64,000 bases of DNA from Gracilaria domingensis (GCA_022539475.1 VCMS01000143.1:18073-82072); one strand, 5' to 3'. Positions 18,188-29,691 are shown, counted from the first letter of the stretch. A program made the numbers and translations. Notes: generated by a model from the letters alone, not told the origin.

Positions 18188-18405
18188 GATGCACAGCATG
18201 CTTCGCGAAGATATGGGATTCATAGAGAAGTGCTGTGTCGTGTGTGCTGGCTGACTTTGACGTTGGGATGAACAGGGACTGCTTCGAGAGTTTCTCCACG
18301 ATGACTAAGATGGCGCGAAGCGGTCGCGGCTGACGGGAAGCTCGGTGAGGAAATCGAAGGATACGAGCTCCTAGCATCGGTTTAGGATAGATCATGGTTG
18401 CAGAT

Positions 18406-20805
18406 CAGGCCCGTATCTGTGACTGACTGACTTGATAAAAATATAGATGACTACTGACTGACTGACTAGCATATGCAATAAATTTCAAGTCACATTTAGT
18501 CATTTAGGGTACACTTGGTCACGAAGACACGTTTCATATTCATAACCACTCATAGTCGTACACCTGTGCAACATAATAGCTCTAATGGTTTTCAAATTAC
18601 GTTTTGGTCTTGTTTTCGCTAAAATAGTTTAAATAGTGAACTAGTCGGTAAGATATCCCTGTTTCCGATTACCTTTGCCTTTGTTTGCAATTTTTTGCTC
18701 ATTTTTAAGAATTTTTAAAAACTTTGAAGTTTGGCATTAACATTAGGCCGAAGTAATTAATAGCTACCTACTACTCAAACTGAAAGAAAATGACTATTTG
18801 CAAAAGGTTCTGTAAATCTTTGACCTTTCGAGGGAAGCTCAATATTTTGTAGAGAAGAAGATCTTTTGGAGATAAAGTACTCAATGCTAGAAAGGCGACA
18901 CATTCATAGTTTACTTTAGAACTGAGCGATTCTATCCTGTTTTCTTTGTATCATACATGTACGATTAGAAGCCTAAATGATGTTTGGAGGCGGAACAGTG
19001 CCATCTTGGGAAAAAGAAAACTGTGCTGCAAGTGCTACGTCTAAGCCATTCTTGTCCAAATTCGCAGATTTCTTGTGATCAATGCCAGCAGTTCTCGCTT
19101 TTTTCTTTTGATACTGCTTATCCTTCTCGTTTCTAGCTCGTTTTTAACAGGCATCACCCACAGCTTTCAATCTTTTCTTTTTTTTCCGTAAAAATGCCCC
19201 ATCTTCATATCTCAGGGGGTTCTTCAATACGTGAAAGTTTGTCATGGCCAAATATATCCGAAAGTAAAGGCCCATACTAGCTCTGTCCCAAGTCTACTTC
19301 GTAGCAAATATACCCCAGCATTGCTGAAAAGGACCAAAATAATTCCGCACGAGAACTCGGTCACGAGCGATACAATTATTCCCTCTGTCTTCTGCAAAGG
19401 GCAACATAACTCTCTGAGATTTCTTTCTCGGAACAATTGCACGGGCATGCTCTTACATTCCCGCATACCCTTTTTCCATACAAACTGCCCAATAACCAGG
19501 ATATTCATCTCTCAAAGCATCGTTATCTTCAATATGCATTTCGCCCGACGTCTTTTTCAGCGCTTTCTTATGGAAGAATAAATTTTTCTGAAAGATAGTA
19601 CAGTCTGCGGTGCTAGCAAGAATTGAATCTGTCCAGTTCACAGCGATACCACATGGGAGCACGAAAGCTTCTAATTTCATGCCGTAGAGTTTATGTTTGC
19701 CACTGTAGTAGTTTTTGACCTTTTTCATAGAACCCCGTGGACAAGTTGTGTGCAGAAAGAGCACATCCGTTGCATAGAGAGCGAAGGGAAATTTGGAGAA
19801 AGCGCGTTTCTTCCCGTTTATATAAGCATCTGAAAATCACTGTTCCAATTCGATAACGAAATCTACATAAAACGCAGTGTCAAAGTATTTGATAAAGTTT
19901 GTGACAGCTTTTTGCAGAGTGTTGGGCTTGATTCGAAACATTCTTCCAAGACTATCCCAGGTTTCACCAATTTTACATACAGTGAGAGTGACGAACAAAA
20001 TATCAAAACATGACAAATCAGACTTACGACCTCTTCCTTCTTTCCAATCTCGAGAAATAAAATTTTTCTGACCGGTTGTATAGCTCAAACAAATGTTGTT
20101 TACTAAAGTTGGTCATCTTAATGATGCCCTGATTGCCTTCAACTTCGTAAAAGGAGTCAAAAAATGGACGGTCTGATCCTTGTTCTTCATCTATGTCGAT
20201 GTAGGCATCTTCCGAGTACTGCTCTATTTCGTCCTGTAGAGCTTGTTGACTCTCTGTGATGTGATCAAGAGATGCTTTGGCGTGGGAGGGCTGCATGTTG
20301 TGGTAGGCAGTGAGTATCAAGCGACACCAACGGTAGCCACTCTTTCTTCTGTTTCTATCAAAGCCTATTCTTTCTTAGAAAGCAACGCGTTTGATAGAAA
20401 GAGACTCTTTGATGAATTGGAGACATTGTTATGTTTTTATTACACTTACACTATACGTAAACAATCTCATGAGTTCCGTACTCTTAACGAGAGATTTTTT
20501 ATTACGTCAATCCGGGCTTGGGCAAAGAAAAGCCTACACCCTTCGCAAGATAGGGTTACTATTGAGGGAGAAACTACATATAAGTAATTCGGTCTATTGT
20601 TCAGAACGAATACACATTGCTAGAGCCTAAGCAGGCTGATATGTATACTTATATATGTCAAAACAGGAGCAGATCAGTTTAATTTCTAGACAATCACGCT
20701 TAGAAAAAAGGCAAAAAAATGTGACTAAATATGACTGACTACGAATTTTATTGGGTGACTTTGACTTTACGACTTGGTCATAAATCTAGTCACAAATACT
20801 GCCTT
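18406..20805 (-). mobile_element. DDE_Tnp_4-type DNA transposon (~2.4 kb), decayed
   Basis: Ends are imperfect inverted repeats: CAGGCCCGTATCTGTGACTG at 18,406 and, reversed at 20,788-20,805, CAAGGCAGTATTTGTGACT. Both subterminal zones are rich in TGACTGACT-like motifs. The interior codes on the minus strand for a decayed transposase. No clear target duplication was found. The element abuts and truncates the gypsy relic. A related end occurs at 15,631. Confidence 0.55.
19242..20320 (-). pseudogene. DDE_Tnp_4-family transposase, multiply frameshifted
   Basis: Successive minus-strand frames: 20,320-20,024 (acidic N-terminal part), 20,088-19,837 (helix-turn-helix-like FDILFVTLTVCKIG and LGRMFRIKPNTLQKAVTNF), 19,764-19,453 (DDE domain: ATDVLFLHTTCPRG, YYSGKHKLYGMKLEAFVLP, GIAVNWTDS) and 19,508-19,242. 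The first catalytic Asp lies just before VLFLHTT and the GYxGM-like segment near MEKGYAGM matches the second Asp region with D altered to E. At least three frame changes; inactive. Confidence 0.55.
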
Positions 20806-20817
20806 GACTAATCTACA

Positions 20818-20898
20818 TGGAATACTAGTTTTTCTATATGGAACAGCAACTATTCCATATAGAATTGCAACTATTCCATCTGGAATAGGAGTATTCCA
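20818..20898. repeat. Palindromic foldback (AT-rich)
   Basis: Outer arms TGGAATAC (20,818-20,825) and GTATTCCA (20,891-20,898) enclose an inner perfect 12-bp stem TTCTATATGGAA / TTCCATATAGAA (20,832-20,843 with 20,853-20,864). It lies just outside the DDE element and may be a small foldback MITE. Confidence 0.65.
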
Positions 20899-21669
20899 AA
20901 TACATCGAATAGAAATGGGTGATTTTGACTGCATTTTCATGCGTAACATTTTCGTACTTCGACAACGTAAAGCTCGGTAAAGTGATGATTGTTAGCAGCA
21001 AACGCGATTACATTCAGAAGCGGAAGTGAGACTCTACTAGTGCATGGATGCTGAACTACTGAGTTGAAGGTAGTACGTACTTGCGATACAATTAAATTTG
21101 AATGATCTGGTGATTCCATTATTTTCTCTTTAAAATGCACTATCCTTTCAGTGTACTTAGATACCTCTTACAAGAGAGTGCGCTGTATAGGGGGTGTCGT
21201 GATTGCAAAGCTTCTACTGGCGTGGACACTCTGCAGGCAGCCCAAATTGTAAAGCAGATTTACGCTAAAATAGAGGAAATACTAGCAGTAACAGAAGTTC
21301 TGCTAATGTTCTTTATCACGTTGGATAAATCACAAGACAGTTTTAGCTTGTATAGTTTGTGCAATAAAGGCAAGAAACGCGTCCATTCTACCAGGTGAAA
21401 TTTCCACAAGATCAATCATTCTGGGACATGGGTGGGTGAGTATGAAAAGCAAGAACCTTGCAAAGATCGCAGTCCGATAGGAAAGAGAGACCCCACAAAC
21501 TATGTCTTGAGAAAGACATGTTCGGACCACGATGAACAAGACGTGCGGCTCTTTCGTCGTCACCACACGACGAAGGTGCACCATACAAAAGCACAACTGT
21601 CCAGGATCAGAAACCTATAAATATAATTTATTTTTTGTTACTCAAAAAAATCATATGTTGTTGATACTC
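20899..21669. other. Left flank of Gypsy-A, no gene recognised
   Basis: Short frames on both strands show no family features. The last seven bases, GATACTC (21,663-21,669), are one copy of the Gypsy-A target duplication. Confidence 0.5.
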
Positions 21670-22299
21670 TGGACGTCATTTTGGTGGCAAACGACGCGGG
21701 TGTTTACAGACCCTTACACTTGCCTCTCGTAGCAGAAAGAGAGTCAGGGTAGAACAACCAGCCACTCAAAAAGACCAACGATGGCCCAGAATCCACCAAA
21801 GAAACAAACGTAGTATGCCCAGGGGAAGATCCCAGGGCAAAGAAGGAAAAAGGACAAACTAGTGGTTGGATAACCACCAGATAAAAAAAAACGAACAACG
21901 GACGACAACAAACTGCACGCGAATTCTGCAGCCAAACTTATCTCTGCGCGTCCAGGGACAAGCGTATAGACTTCTTATGAGACGTCCTAAGGAGAGTTAC
22001 TAACTGAAGATAAGACTTCACTCTATGCCCAAGCTAGTCTCTGTCGGAACACGTTACGCGGCCCTCAAAGAAAACCCAACGGACAGCTTCCCGTCCCGCG
22101 CCAAAGTCCGTGTAGCACCAGGTCTCCCGACCGACACCGTTATCCGAGCCGAAGCTCCGGTGGGGCTCACTGACGACAGAAGCACCTTTGGTACACACTA
22201 CCCGATTCCCGTCCTCGCCTAGGGCGCTTCGACCGGTACTCGGTTATGTGTTGAGTAGAGCAGTGTTCGCACAAAACGTGCAAGCACAAAAGATGTTAG
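21670..22299 (-). repeat. Gypsy-A 3' LTR, outer part
   Basis: Aligns with 39,538-40,165, beginning at TGGACGTCATT and running to where Gypsy-B is inserted, after AGATGTTAG. Identity by eye is roughly 95%, with scattered substitutions. Confidence 0.88.
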
Positions 22300-22605
22300 T
22301 GTAGTATAGCTCGACCGAATCAACGGGGGCTCTCCAAGATCAAGTGGTGATGTCACGGGCTTCCGGGCACGTGTGTCTACTGTACCACGTGGGACGCTAA
22401 GCGCAGGCTTGGCAAGGACTAATTAGTTTATTTTCATTAACTTAGAATTAATATTTACTAGGTAGTGTAGATATGTGGCCGGAGTGGTGCACCACAAATG
22501 CACCTCCCGGTAGCCCACGTGGCGCTAGGCCCGTGAGAGCCGGAGGGGCGCTCGGTTGTACTAAACCCCCGAGACGCCAACATCCCACACCAAATGGTAA
22601 AGTCA
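22300..22605 (+). repeat. Gypsy-B 5' LTR
   Basis: 306 bp, same length as the 3' copy at 33,211-33,516, with TG...CA ends. It includes CCACGTGG palindromes and an AT-rich centre (AATTAGTTTATTTTCATTAA) that could serve as promoter. Confidence 0.88.
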
Positions 22606-23002
22606 AGCACCAACTAGGCTAATTCGACACCAGTTCGGTTCTACAGTCACCAATTGGTAATTCTAGTAGTCTTCTATTAGTTTTGCTGACCTCGAGGGTG
22701 ATACGTGCTTGCCGCACACCAGTGCAGGCGTATTTACCACTTGGTCACCGTGCACTATAGGCAACGGCGGGTGCTGCCGACCTATTAGGTGTCACGCGTT
22801 TCATTCCTCCGCAGGGTCGAGCCCATGCAGAGCTCCCCACTCACAGCTCGCACCGATCGGTTATACCACATATTTTGGTCTCCTGACTTAGAATTTGTGG
22901 ATTACCAAGTGGTTTTGGAAAGGGAGGATTTGGAAGTCACGAGATACCCGAGTGGTTTGGTTCCCGTTGCCGAAGCAATTTGCTCCGACACCAGTTACCT
23001 AA
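22606..23002 (+). other. Gypsy-B leader between 5' LTR and Gag
   Basis: Untranslated leader. There is no TGG-starting primer site directly after the LTR; the sequence begins AGCACCAACTAGG, so priming may use another tRNA region. Four exact CCANNTGG sites occur here. Confidence 0.45.
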
Positions 23003-25390
23003 ATGAAGAAACGGTGCGTGCGTCACACGAAAAGGGAGTCGAGCGCTCCACCAAGTGGTCACCCCGTACGGGGTTCAGTGTCTTATCCGGTGTTGGATAA
23101 CCCGGAGGACCTAATTCGGAAGGAACGCCCACGTAAGGGGAAGAAGGTAGACCGAGAGGCTGGGGGCCCCTCGACCCTTCTCCGGGCTGACCAAGTGGAC
23201 GGAGGAGCAGGCTCCGCAACGGAGGAGCCCACTCCAGTAACAACCCCAGTGGTAGACCAAATGGAGGTCCCAGTCGGGCCGCTTCTGGACCTGAACGATG
23301 TCACCCGAGTGGTAGTTGATCGAGCCTCTCAGAAGGTTCTCAACAAGGTACCCGTGGTGGTGTTACAGTACCTCGAGAACGAGGTACGAGGCCACATTGA
23401 CCGATTGGTTATGCTGGCTTTGCAGCAGCAGGGAGCTAAGCTTCAACCTGAGATGGTGGCCCAGGCAGCTTTCATGAAGCATGCTCCCCATCCTGCTGTA
23501 GACGCCACGAAACCACTTGGTATTCTCCATCCTAACCTTCCTACACAACCGATTGGTGGAGGATTTATCGACCGCATGGGGAAAGGGGCAGAGCCCCCTG
23601 GCATGGAGGGCCCGAAGTACGTATACCTCCCCCAACCCACTGGTGTAGCTCCGTCAGGACCAAGTGGTGGAGACCCTGGTGGAGATTCGTCAAGCTCAGG
23701 AGAAGAGCGTCGACGTAAAGCAACTGGTAAGAAGAAGAAGACCAAAAGGGGAAAGAGGAAGAGTCGCCGGTTGGACTCGGATTCTTCGCCCTCAGACACC
23801 GATTCGGACTCGTCAGGAGACGGCGACCGTAAAGGTTCTAGACGCAAGAGGAAGTACTCTCGCCTGAAGAGAGGGAAGAACTCCCGAAAGGGTAAAACCA
23901 AACGTTATAATGATTCGGACTCAATTTCCGACGAGGAGACTGACCTAGAGGTACTTACACCGCTAAAGGATTTATTCACCAAAGCGGTTGACTATCGTAC
24001 CTACAGGTTGGAGAATAGACAGGCTGAGAATACCAAAGAGGTAGGTCAGAAGATAACGAAGCATCATAGGAAGCTTCGTTTCCAACTGGTTGAGACTCGC
24101 TTTAGCGGGGATGACCCTATTGCGATCATTGATTTCCTTCAAAGGTTCAAGATCGCTTGTGACCAGAATGGGTTTTCAGAAGCAGCAGCCATGTGGTTGT
24201 TTCAATTCTACCAAACTGGTCAAGCTGGAGCGTTGCTCCATAGCCGCCTCCAAGGAAACACCATGGCGGTGGACGAAGACCAAACGGAAATGTTGACGAC
24301 ATACCCACAGGTGGTTAACTTTCTACTGGAAACCTACGCGACCGATGAGGTAATTTAGGAGGCGTACGCAGAGGTGCTTGCATACCGCCAGCGCGCGGGA
24401 CAAACCGAATTGGAATTCGCTCGCTCCCTATGGGCATTAGCCTCCCGCTATGGAAGTGTCTTTACTACCAAGAGGTTGGAATCGATGTACGTCGACAACG
24501 TGGCGAAATCTATCCGATCACAAGTTCGTAACTACCTAGCCACCAACCGCACGGTCGACTACAACGCACTGGCCCGACATGCACACGGACTAGGCGACAC
24601 CGTTCGGTCAGGCGCCAGGAAAGACTCCGCACCACTTGGCAAACCATCGAAGGAGAAAGGAAAAACCAGGCGGTCAGTGTTTGACGTAGAGGAAGAGGAG
24701 ACCACTACGGATGAGGCATACACACAATACGCCTCCCAGAGTCACCCAGTCCACTTGGTGCATGCACAACCGACAAGTCAATCGCAAGGTAACACCTCCT
24801 GGTCCAGCTCGCTATCCCGCGAGCCACCCTCGAGGCAAACCTCAGCTTCACCATCACAGGTATCCGAACCGGTCAGTCCGGTCCTAGCGGTGCCATTCAA
24901 CCAATATAGTGATAGAGGACCACCCCCGCAGCAACGGAGTGTAGGACCGACTGCAGGTCGTCCTCCATCACGCGCGTCGTCGCTCGCGATGAAGGACCCC
25001 ACAACCGGGAATCTTCTCTGTTGCCTCACCACTTGGCAACAGCGTATCCAAGTGTGGCTCCGCATAACAGGAACGCTCTCCTCACTGCTCGCCAGCAGAA
25101 ACACCAGGATATACTTGGGTCCACAGCGCGGAGCGCAGGCACGGGACAGGCAAATGCGCGCCCCAATGCAGCCACACCTCATCAGGTACACATCATTACG
25201 GAGCAGGACCAAACGGATCGCGCCCCGCAGGCGGAAAACGCCGAACAGTTGGGATAGAGGCCTTCCCCAACTGTCCGAATGTGGAGGGCCTTCTAGAACC
25301 AAGTGGTGCAAGTATGGACAATTACCCATTGGTTACAGGGGAGGAGAGCCTCATGGATGGCACCGAACCCATATGCTTCCTCAAGCGTAG
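23003..25390 (+). pseudogene. Gypsy-B Gag, with in-frame TAG
   Basis: ATG at 23,003. Frame runs 451 codons to a TAG at 24,356-24,358, then continues in the same frame to 25,390, so a single stop splits the protein (TDEVI, stop, EAYAEVLAYRQRAGQTELEF). The N-terminal third is basic and Ser/Lys/Arg-rich (KKKTKRGKRKSRRLDSDSS), the central region (LRFQLVETRFSGDDPIAIID to QVVNFLLETYATDEV) matches the gypsy capsid-like Gag domain. A Gln/Pro/Ser-rich tail follows; a frame change near 25,020 is likely. Gag would form the cytoplasmic particle that packages element RNA. No CCHC knuckle is readable. Confidence 0.7.
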
Positions 25391-25925
25391 TAACTATAAG
25401 GTAAACGTCAACCTCGGGTTTACTTCTAACCACTGGGTACCATGCGTCACTGTCCTGGACACCGGGGCAGGGCCTAATCTGGTGAATGCCAAACTACTAA
25501 CTAACAGACAACTTAATAAGCTTCAGCCATGTACACTAACTAACCCACTGGTTGACGCCAATAACAGACCATTAACCGTCATGGGAGCGCTTACCATAAT
25601 GGTATTGATTAACACCATGAAGGTCCGAGTCCGTTTCATAGTCGTTAACCAACTGGCAACAGATTGTATCCTTGGGACGACTTTTATAGACCAGCACGTC
25701 AGGGCAATTTTCCCCCGCTCCAAGACGGTGTTGTTCCACAATGGTCCCCGTATAGCCATCGTCGCTAACCACAAGGGTGCCTCTCTCACGGAGAAAAGCA
25801 TTCGCCACCAACCCGTTCCGTAAAATACACTCTCCAACAAGGTGCGACTGGCAAAGGCGGTAACGATACCACCTATGAACCACTTGGTAGTGAAGGTGAC
25901 ATGCCAACTACCTGGTCTGCTATCT
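25281..25925 (+). pseudogene. Gypsy-B aspartic protease region
   Basis: Frame 25,281-25,823 holds the retropepsin active site VLDTGAGPNLVNAKLL (family DTGA/DSGA) and the downstream CILGTTFIDQHVRAIF (family ILG motif). After a TAA at 25,821-25,823 the same frame continues as VRLAKAVTIPPMNHLV, typical of the linker to RT, then the reading shifts by one base at about 25,925. The enzyme would process Gag-Pol. The stop and the shift make it defective. Confidence 0.7.
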
Positions 25926-27535
25926 ATCCAGAACCACTCACGGTTGGCCGAACGACATATGACCTTAATGCAAATGGCATAGTCGATAACATACCGACAA
26001 AACCGTTTCAGGTCTACCTGAGTAACTTCAGCAACCGCCCGGTTAAGTTGCCAAAGCACACCGTAATTGGTCTGGCCCTATCGGCTCCTCGTACGATCTT
26101 TACGATCCAACCACAATGGTCCCACGAGGTCGTGGACGCTAAGGAGGGGGGAGGCAGTACCAATTCGGCGCAAACAGATCTGGTGCAGCGACTAGCTGAG
26201 CGAGAAGACCCGAAACTGGAGATCGACCCAGTGACCAATTGGAAAACGGAAGTGAATATAGGACTTGAAGGGAAAGAGCTCAGAGCTCGGATCCTCGGAC
26301 TCTTGGAGCCATTCAGTACCATGTGGTCTGGTAAGCTGGGAGCCATTAAGGCCACCCAGCATAGGATTGACCTCAAACCGGACTCCAGTCCCATCCACCA
26401 ACAGCCATACCGCGCGGGACATAAGGCCCGTGAGGTAGAGCTGGAGGAGGTGGAGCGGATGCTCCGCGAGGGGATTATAGAGCCGGCAAACTCGGAATGG
26501 GCTAGCCCTGTGGTGCTAGTCCAAAAACGAGGAGAGACCCGTATGAAGTTTTGTATTGACTAAAGAAAACTAAACGCCGTAACGGTGAGGGACTCATATC
26601 CCATCCCGAGGATGGATGAATGCATCGACTCCCTAGGAGATGCGAACATATTCACCACACTGGACGCGAACTGCGGCTATTAGCAGATCGAAATACCAGA
26701 GGGTGACCGTGATAAGACTGCGTTTACATGCCACGCAGGTCTGTATCGCTTCTTACCTATGCCATTCGGTTTTCGAAACGCCCCAGCTACCTTCCAAAGA
26801 GCATTAGACATCATACTGTCTATGGTGAAGTGGAAAACCGCATTGGTATATATAGATGATGTAGTCATCTACTCGCGATCCATTGAGGAACACTTCTCAC
26901 ACGTCCAAGTGGTATTGCGGTTGCTACACGAGGCAGGCGTGACCCTCAAACTACGAAAGTGTATGTTCTTCAACCAAGAGGTAGAGTATCTAGGGCATAC
27001 GATAAGCCCCGGGAAACTCGAAGTGGCCAAACGGAATATCCGAGCGGTACAGGAAGTGAAGCTCCCTACGTCGCAGACGGACATACGATCCTTTATAGGT
27101 CTATGTAACGTGTACCGGCGGTTCATTAAGGGTTTTGCAAAGATAGCTGCACCCCTGAACCGGAGGTTGCAGAACGGGCAACCCACACACTTCGACCACT
27201 TGGAAGAAGATGAGGTAGAGGCTTTCCACACATTGAAAGCAGCGCTTCTCTCCCCACCGGTACTGGCACTGCCCAAAACGGGACTCCCGTATACGCTGGA
27301 CACAGACGCGTCGGACGCCCAAATAGGTTGCTGCCTCATGCAGGGATAGGAGGACGGCACGCTCGCACCAATTGGGTACTGGAGTAGAGCTCTGAACCAA
27401 GCAGAGCAAAACTATACAGTAACGGAGAAGGAATGCCTGGCGTTTGTTTAGAGTATTCTCATGCTAAGTCCTTACCTATATGGTGTGCGCTTCACGCTGC
27501 GAACGGATCATGACTCCTTGAGGTGAATACTAGGT
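25901..27535 (+). pseudogene. Gypsy-B reverse transcriptase and RNase H, with several stops
   Basis: One reading frame carries RT: HRIDLKPDSSPIHQQPYR at the start, EWASPVVLVQKR, then FCID with TAA (26,561-26,563) before RKLNAVTVRDSYPIPRMDE, a second stop in GY-stop-QI, and the catalytic YIDDVVIYS at about 26,851. RNase H follows (LDTDASDAQIGCCLMQ, then TAG at 27,347-27,349, TLRTDHDSLR, further stops). Almost all residues around the stops are conserved, so these are late inactivating changes. RT copies element RNA in the particle; RNase H removes the RNA strand. Confidence 0.85.
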
Positions 27536-29107
27536 TTGGCGGACGCAACGGGTCGTCTGGCCCGATGGCGCCTGAGACTCTCGGAGTTTGATTATGATGT
27601 CCAGTACCGCCCCGGGGTCAAGCACCGAGTGGCGGATGCAATGTCCCGGTTGAATACCAAAGGATTGGATACTGACCCAGTGGACGACGACATCCCATGT
27701 TTTACAATAGAATCAGCAAACCACGAGGTCAAGGAAGTTCTGAAGGGGTACTGGCATGATGACAGTACGTACCAAGTGGTAGTGGAGACCCTCCTCTCTG
27801 TGGAAGAAGGAGAGCACGCTCCAATCACCCGTGAGGAATTCCTACGCGAACAATCGGGCGATAGGTTGTGCAAAACGCTCGCTGACGTACTAGGAAAGAA
27901 GGATTCTCAGTTCGTCGTCGACCACAACGGGTACCTCATCAGACGCTCACCTTTAGACGGAGCTCTCCAGAAGGTCGTACCTGAGTCATTAAGACAAAGG
28001 GTGTTGTATTTGGCACACAATCTACGGCTTTCGGGACACCCTGGAGCCACGCGGTTGTACTATACCCTTCGGAGGCAATTCTACATGCCGCACATGGCTA
28101 ACGACGTATATACCTATGTGGCTCAGTGCAATTCGTGCATTAAGACCCGAGGTGGTGTGAGGAAACACAGGAAGTACCTGAAGCTATTCCCGGCGGCGGG
28201 GCCCCTAGAATTCGTCGCGCTCGACATACTAGGGCCCCTGCCAAAGACCTCGGAGGGTTTTAGCTTTGTAGTAGTCATAACCGATAGGTTCACGAAGCTC
28301 ACCAGGGCCATAACCCTGAAGAACCAAACGGCAACGACACTGGCGACAGCATTCGTGGAGAACTGGGTCTACCCATACGGTGCTCCTATGTACCTACTGA
28401 CCGATAATGGTTCGAACTTAGCTTCTAAGTTCTTTGAGGCGGTTTGCACCATGCTAGGGGTCAAGCACTACTTTACCACGGCCTATCATCCGCAAACAAA
28501 CGGCCAAGTAGAACGGTTCAATAAGACCCTAGTGGCACGCCTACGGCACTACTTCGAAGAACACCAAACCACATGGTCGGAATATGTCCAACCATTGACA
28601 TATGCGTACAACCTCCAGGTCCACCGGGTCACCCAAACAACCCCGTTTGACCTGGTACTTTCACGAACACCACACGGCATTATCGTCCAGCCCGGACCCG
28701 ACCGCTCGGAAGCGGCAGGGACACTCACACCTGCGAAGGTCAAGCGAAACATACTCCGGAAGTTACGCGCCGCTTTGGCTGCTGCAAAAGTCAAAATGAC
28801 AGCAGCCCAAGAACGGTATAAAGCAGATTATGACCGAACGGTGAGCAGAGTAACCAAAGTGGTAGCAGGAGACATGGTCTTCATCGACGTACCACCAAAA
28901 GGTAAGCAACCGACCCCAGCGGAAATGGAGAAAGACATCCGCATTGAGGAGGATATCAATTCTAAACTACTACCCAAGTCGACGGGACCATGTAAGGTGA
29001 TTCGCTCCAATGAGCATACGGCTACGGTCATAATGGATGGCTTGGAGAACACCATCTCCATCGACAGGATTGCCAAGGCCGCACAAACGACGGCACCGCA
29101 TACATAA
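27536..29107 (+). CDS. Gypsy-B integrase (with RNase H tail and GPY-like module)
   Basis: 523 codons without interruption, opening directly after a TGA. It starts with the end of RNase H (FDYDVQYRPGVKHRVADAMS), then the HHCC zinc site (LAHNLRLSGHPG ... CNSCIKTRG), and the catalytic core: Asp in FVALDILGPLP, Asp in YLLTDNGSNLASKF and Glu in NGQVERFNKTL. A GPY/F-like module follows (GDMVFIDVPPKGKQPTP ... STGPCKVIRSNEHTATVIM). The integrase inserts element DNA into chromosomes. All three catalytic residues are present, so this module looks intact even though the upstream RT is not. Confidence 0.88.
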   Translation: MADATGRLARWRLRLSEFDYDVQYRPGVKHRVADAMSRLNTKGLDTDPVDDDIPCFTIESANHEVKEVLKGYWHDDSTYQVVVETLLSVEEGEHAPITREEFLREQSGDRLCKTLADVLGKKDSQFVVDHNGYLIRRSPLDGALQKVVPESLRQRVLYLAHNLRLSGHPGATRLYYTLRRQFYMPHMANDVYTYVAQCNSCIKTRGGVRKHRKYLKLFPAAGPLEFVALDILGPLPKTSEGFSFVVVITDRFTKLTRAITLKNQTATTLATAFVENWVYPYGAPMYLLTDNGSNLASKFFEAVCTMLGVKHYFTTAYHPQTNGQVERFNKTLVARLRHYFEEHQTTWSEYVQPLTYAYNLQVHRVTQTTPFDLVLSRTPHGIIVQPGPDRSEAAGTLTPAKVKRNILRKLRAALAAAKVKMTAAQERYKADYDRTVSRVTKVVAGDMVFIDVPPKGKQPTPAEMEKDIRIEEDINSKLLPKSTGPCKVIRSNEHTATVIMDGLENTISIDRIAKAAQTTAPHT

Positions 29108-29328
29108 CCAATAGGTGAGCCATCTCAGACGGAAGGGAAAAGGGAAGAAACGTCTCCCATAGCCCCTCTTCTGACGAGTCGGCCGAGCCGTAAACCTTCC
29201 ATCAGGGCCGTAACGGCTGACCCCACGACCCAAGTGGCACAGGAGATCGAGCCACGGCGAGACCAAGAGGTCGCACCACCCACAGGGAGCCACGCAACCC
29301 ACGACCAAGCGGAAGAGTCACACCCTCA

Positions 29329-29493
29329 GTAGACACTCAGGGGTGCGCTATTGACACCATTGTAGGTCACGAACACACCACAAAGGGTATCCGCTACAGG
29401 GTAAGATGGTACGGATGGTCGCCAGAGTACGACTCTATGGAACCACCTGGTCATATCCCTAACAACTTCATCATCCGATACTGGCGCAAATAG
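29329..29493 (+). CDS. Gypsy-B chromodomain (shifted frame)
   Basis: A 54-codon frame ending at TAG 29,491-29,493 encodes VDTQGCAIDTIVGHEHTTKG then IRYRVRWYGWSPEYDSMEPP and NFIIRYWRK, which follows the chromodomain pattern (aromatic-R-V-x-W-x-G-x3-xxDxxE-P). In chromoviruses this domain at the integrase end binds modified histones and steers integration. It is in a different frame from the integrase, separated by a hydrophilic linker of about 220 bp with stops, so a frameshift has uncoupled it. Confidence 0.75.
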   Translation, partial: VDTQGCAIDTIVGHEHTTKGIRYRVRWYGWSPEYDSMEPPGHIPNNFIIRYWRK

Positions 29494-29691
29494 GGGCGAA
29501 CGCTCCCACCAACTGGTACTGCTTCGCGTGGTACGCGTCGCTAAGGAGGGGGGGTTGTCTAAGCCGTTGAACGCCAAACGCCACATAAAATGCTAACTAA
29601 CCTAACTGGAAAATGGAACCAAATCATAACGCATAACACAAGACACTTTATTAGTCAAAGACGAGCCCACAAGCGATAACCATGAGGTAAC

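Larger units (their letters stand above)
16441..18405 (-). pseudogene. Ty3/gypsy integrase-chromodomain relic, interrupted by an hAT element
   Basis: Reading the minus strand from 18,395, an integrase core begins (ILVIVEKLSKQSLFIPT, then LLYESHIFAKH). It is cut at 18,196 by the hAT insertion and resumes below 17,354 with RFWKTFTKVLNIRYNTSP and HLKTDGHSENLI, the region of the catalytic DDE glutamate. Toward 16,441 a frame (RKRFNRRVYYRARF onwards) resembles a decayed chromodomain, so this was a chromovirus-type element. Frames are broken by stops and shifts. RT and Gag parts are absent; the upstream side is cut off by the DDE transposon at 18,406. Confidence 0.65.
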
